A stretch of 64,000 nucleotides of DNA from Cricetomys ansorgei. Lineage: Eukaryota; Chordata; Mammalia; Rodentia; Nesomyidae. Shown in pieces: positions 60,790 to 64,000 of this stretch (positions within the stretch are counted from its first letter, which is position 1; each line of letters begins with the position of its first letter). The stretch is taken from assembly GCA_026225945.1 (NCBI GenBank), contig JAMJFZ010000239.1, forward strand, positions 27,677,501 to 27,741,500, given 5' to 3'. The translations under genes and the position numbers were made by a program. The notes below the pieces were generated by a model, which was given only the letters and a program-made list of their open reading frames with translations, was not told where the DNA came from and made no database searches.

Positions 60790-61205
60790 TTGACACTGGA
60801 TGGATTAATTGTCAAGTTGACACATAGGAGGCAGCTTCCTGGGCACACTTATAAGGGATTGTTGAGATTAAGCTTGGCATCTGTGAGAGATTGCCATTAT
60901 TAAGTTAAATTATTTGGGATGGTCCATCTTAATTGAAAGAAGGACCCTGATCAGCCCCAATGAGCACGGGATTCCTGACTGTATTTATGGAGCGGACAAG
61001 CTGAGTACTAGCATTCATTCATTAATTAATTGTTCTCTGCTTTTTATTGTTTATGTAATGTGATAAGATGCTTCAAGTTCCTGTCACCGTGGTTTCCCCT
61101 GAAATGCAATGATGGAGAGTAGCCTAAAATCATGAACAAATTAAGCCTTTTCTGGCATACAGAGTTTTTGTCAGGGCGTTAGATCACAGCAACAGGAAAC
61201 CAGAA
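60790..61205 (+). mobile_element. Rodent interspersed repeat (related to 59185)
   Basis: Opens TTAATTGTCAAGTTGACACA and ends TTAGATCACAGCAACAGGAA. In between are GGGATTCCTGACTGTATTTA, AGCTGAGTACTAGCATTCAT and GATGCTTCAAGTTCCTGTCA. Confidence 0.6.
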
Positions 61206-62839
61206 AAAAATAAGACTCTAAGACTGAGTAAAACGTTATTTAGAGAAACTCAGGTGCTATTCTAACACAACGAAGAGGAGGTTAGCTACCATAAAAACTT
61301 GGTTATATATTTTGAATTTTCTTGCTGATTTGTAAGGCTGGGGGAGGGCATCTACGAAATAAATATAGGAAGATGGGAAACAGATACACAATGTTACCAC
61401 TTTCTCTGAAATACAGAGAACTAGCAGCAATAACTTTTAAATAAGCAAATATTTACTCAATATTTATCATCTAGGTAATTTGTAAAAAATGTGATTCAGA
61501 ACAATGCTGGGTTGACCTACCCATATTCTAAGTTAATGCAAGTCTTTTGATATAGTCAATTACATTTGAGATATAGATACACATAGCCTTTGGTTTTTCA
61601 GCAAGAATTCTGAGTAGTTATTTTGCTATATCATTTGGAAAAAAAACAGAGAAGAAAGGTCTCAGAGAGATAATATCATTTGATAAATTTTCATTAAATT
61701 TGTTGAAAAAAGTATTAGAATAGGTGAATTCACAAATGTCTTGAGGTGGTGTGGCAGCATGGAAAACATAATAGGTGTTCAAAAATGCTAATATTTGACT
61801 GAGTAAAGGAATCAATGTAGACTTGATCTATTCAGTATTAGGTTACATAAACACATTTGCATAAGAATTGTGCTTAAGCAAATATTATAAAGCAGCTTCT
61901 GTTAATGTACCATGATGCTTCTGTCCTAAAAGCTTCCTGTTACCATGAAGTTGGCTTTGACTCTACTTTTTATTTAGAGCCATACTAATGATTATTATCA
62001 GTTTGACTGAGACATGTGTCAACATTGTGGGCCAGTACATACATCACAGAAAACAGAATCTCAATGATTGCTGTAGTTTTTTCCAACTTTTTGAAGGTAT
62101 CTAAACCTTTAATAAAACTGTTTTTGCATTATAAGATGTTTCTGAAAGTATTAGAGGCATTGTCTGTAGGGTTATTTTTTGTATGCAGAACAAGACTAAC
62201 TCAAGGTTGCTTATTTAATGAACCGAAATACTTTGACCTAATACATTTATTTTTATTTCACAATGAGCAGGAAATCTTTGACCTTACAATGAATGGATCA
62301 GAATTGGTAATCTTACATGAAAGTTTTGTGATGCAGATTTTAGCTAATGGACCACACAATTAAGATGACCAATTGCTAATGTAGTTGGAGGAATTCCAAG
62401 AACTCTCATATGAAGGCTACCAATTACAGTGCACTTTCCACTGCTAGTCAAGAGGAATAATAATTCTTTTCATTGACTTTATTGAGATTCTTCAACAAAT
62501 TTAAAAAATATTTCCATTCATATTGGAAAGAAATACTGTTATATCTACTTGTTCAGTATAGTACAGGAAATAAGAGAGACATAGCTCATCTCTAAGTATC
62601 ATGGTTCTATGTGATACTTCTTTATGTAATAGTACTTCCATAATTATACTTTATCTCACAATATTGAGTGTATAAAAATGAATTCACAATATATTGATCT
62701 TTTTGTCAAGGATTAATAAATAATCAAAATCGAGGTGAAAGGCACTGGTAATATACGCAGATGATTCAATTATTTTTAGATATAGAGTGTTGGTAGATAA
62801 TAAAGCAGGTTTCTCATAATTATATCATTTTATTCTGCT
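61206..62839. other. Unassigned AT-rich DNA
   Basis: Contains a 115-codon open frame at 62016-62363 with no recognisable domain, promoter or splice sites. No gene called. Confidence 0.45.
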
Positions 62840-62905
62840 TTATTTTCACTGCAAGATTTTTACTTGGTGCTCAATAAATGTTTATAGAATTAGATTGAAT
62901 CATCA
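62840..62905 (+). mobile_element. L2/MIR 3' tail remnant
   Basis: TTGGTGCTCAATAAATGTTT ATAGAATTAG matches the common 3' end of L2 and MIR (GTGCTCAATAAATGTTTGTTGAATGA in part). Confidence 0.45.
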
Positions 62906-63763
62906 ATAACATAGTCATAGTAAAATATGATTTTTAAAGGCACAGTTCCAGTATTGACCTCAACATAAGTGTTTTAAATCATATAATTTATCTTTGAATC
63001 TCTAGTGCTGAGCATGGGATATAATATTTAATTTTGAGTCAGCTTATGTTAATTGAAAAAATGCATGAATAATTCCATACTTTTCAATTAGCCTGATTCA
63101 GTTATTAACTGTGTTAACACGTATTGCTCCCAAATAAAATTGAGGCACATGTAGAAAAAGTCATTATAATATCTGTGTACTTCAGTCTTGGTTTTTAGTT
63201 TTATTTTATTGTTTATGTTTTCCTTTATATTTGAAGGAGTGAGAAATCTAAACCGTTATTTTTTTGTGTTTCTGTTTTTTCTTTAATCAGAATAAATACA
63301 TTTTGTAGAACATTTATATATATAATATAGAATTTGACTGTTTATTAAAAGCACAATTTTATTTCTTTCAGATTTACTTTGCATATGGAGATCATGGGAA
63401 TATACATATATATATTTTATTTTCTTTTATTTTCCCTCAGTGATTCAGAAGAACTTAATTGTAAGGTGGCATGAAGTCTAGGACTCTGTTCATCTTGGTG
63501 AGAAGAAATATCCTTAAGCTGAATAAAAATTGATCCACTAAGTCTCTGGTGTGTAGAAATAGGAGAAACTGTATCTAAAAAATTTTCCTCTTATCCTTGC
63601 TTCTTTGAAGGAATTTAGATCAAGCTGGAAGTACAATCAGAAATCAGTTATAGCCTAGTCTAGTGAAGACCATTATAACCCTTGGACTTGGAAAGGGGAA
63701 GCCAGAGGATTATAAATTCAAAGCCTACACTATGTAGGAAAATCTTGCTTCAATAAAACAAGG
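62906..63763. other. Unassigned AT-rich DNA
   Basis: A B1-like half (AAATTCAAAGCCTACACTAT) lies near 63714-63757, directly before the ID-like element. No gene recognised. Confidence 0.45.
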
Positions 63764-63865
63764 GTCGGGGATGCAGAAAAGTGGTAAAGCACTTTTGTCT
63801 ACTAGTTTACATTAGGTTCTGGGTTTAGGTTTCAGCATCAGCAAAAATAACAATAGAACACTAAC
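63764..63865 (+). mobile_element. ID-like SINE
   Basis: TCGGGGATGCAGAAAAGTGG TAAAGCAC follows the ID head; TTCTGGGTTTAGGTTTCAGC ATCAGCAAAAA follows its B box and tail. Confidence 0.6.
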
Positions 63866-64000
63866 TAGCCAACCAGTCACCAACCAAACAACCCAATAAA
63901 CTAAGAAAAATTTTTTTAAAGATATTCAATGCCTATTATGATAACTCCTACCTGTGGAGAGGTGGAGAGTAGCTTCTCAGACTATATTCCTTATGATTGA

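Overview
The window looks like about 64 kb of AT-rich, gene-poor nuclear DNA from a muroid rodent. The evidence is its repeats: B1, B2 and ID/B3-like SINEs, rodent Lx-type L1 3' ends, a URR1-like hAT miniature element and rodent-type solo LTRs. These lie over older mammalian MIR, L2 and L1M remnants. Species and chromosome cannot be fixed by reading alone. Repeat family names come from recognising consensus-like text, not from a database search. I recognise no conserved protein-coding exon; nearly all open frames are chance frames or lie inside repeats.

Layout: 0.1-4.6 kb holds two copies of one LTR family (a third is at 24.9-25.9 kb), a B1 with clean target-site duplications and an L1 3' end. 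From 4.6 to 16 kb the sequence is mostly anonymous, with B1/B2 insertions and an ancient L1 tail at 12.2-12.8 kb. At 16.1-17.2 kb lies the only gene-like locus: a CpG island with a minus-strand TATA box, a textbook splice donor, a possible acceptor and a possible poly(A) signal. From 17.2 to 28 kb come an ancient minus-strand L1, a repeat split by a 372-bp solo LTR, the URR1-like element, a second probable LTR and the third copy of the shared LTR family. From 28 to 43 kb many Lx-type L1 fragments lie in both orientations, including a head-to-head pair at 32.9-34.1 kb. From 43 to 64 kb the DNA is very AT-rich and mostly unassigned, with microsatellites and scattered SINE or ancient repeats.

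No genes can be shown to work together. The most useful lead is the compact minus-strand transcription unit at 16.1-17.2 kb. It has CTCF-like motifs on either side at 3.0 kb (plus) and 27.9 kb (minus), a convergent arrangement. Nothing here points to CRISPR, bacterial, plasmid or intact viral coding systems.
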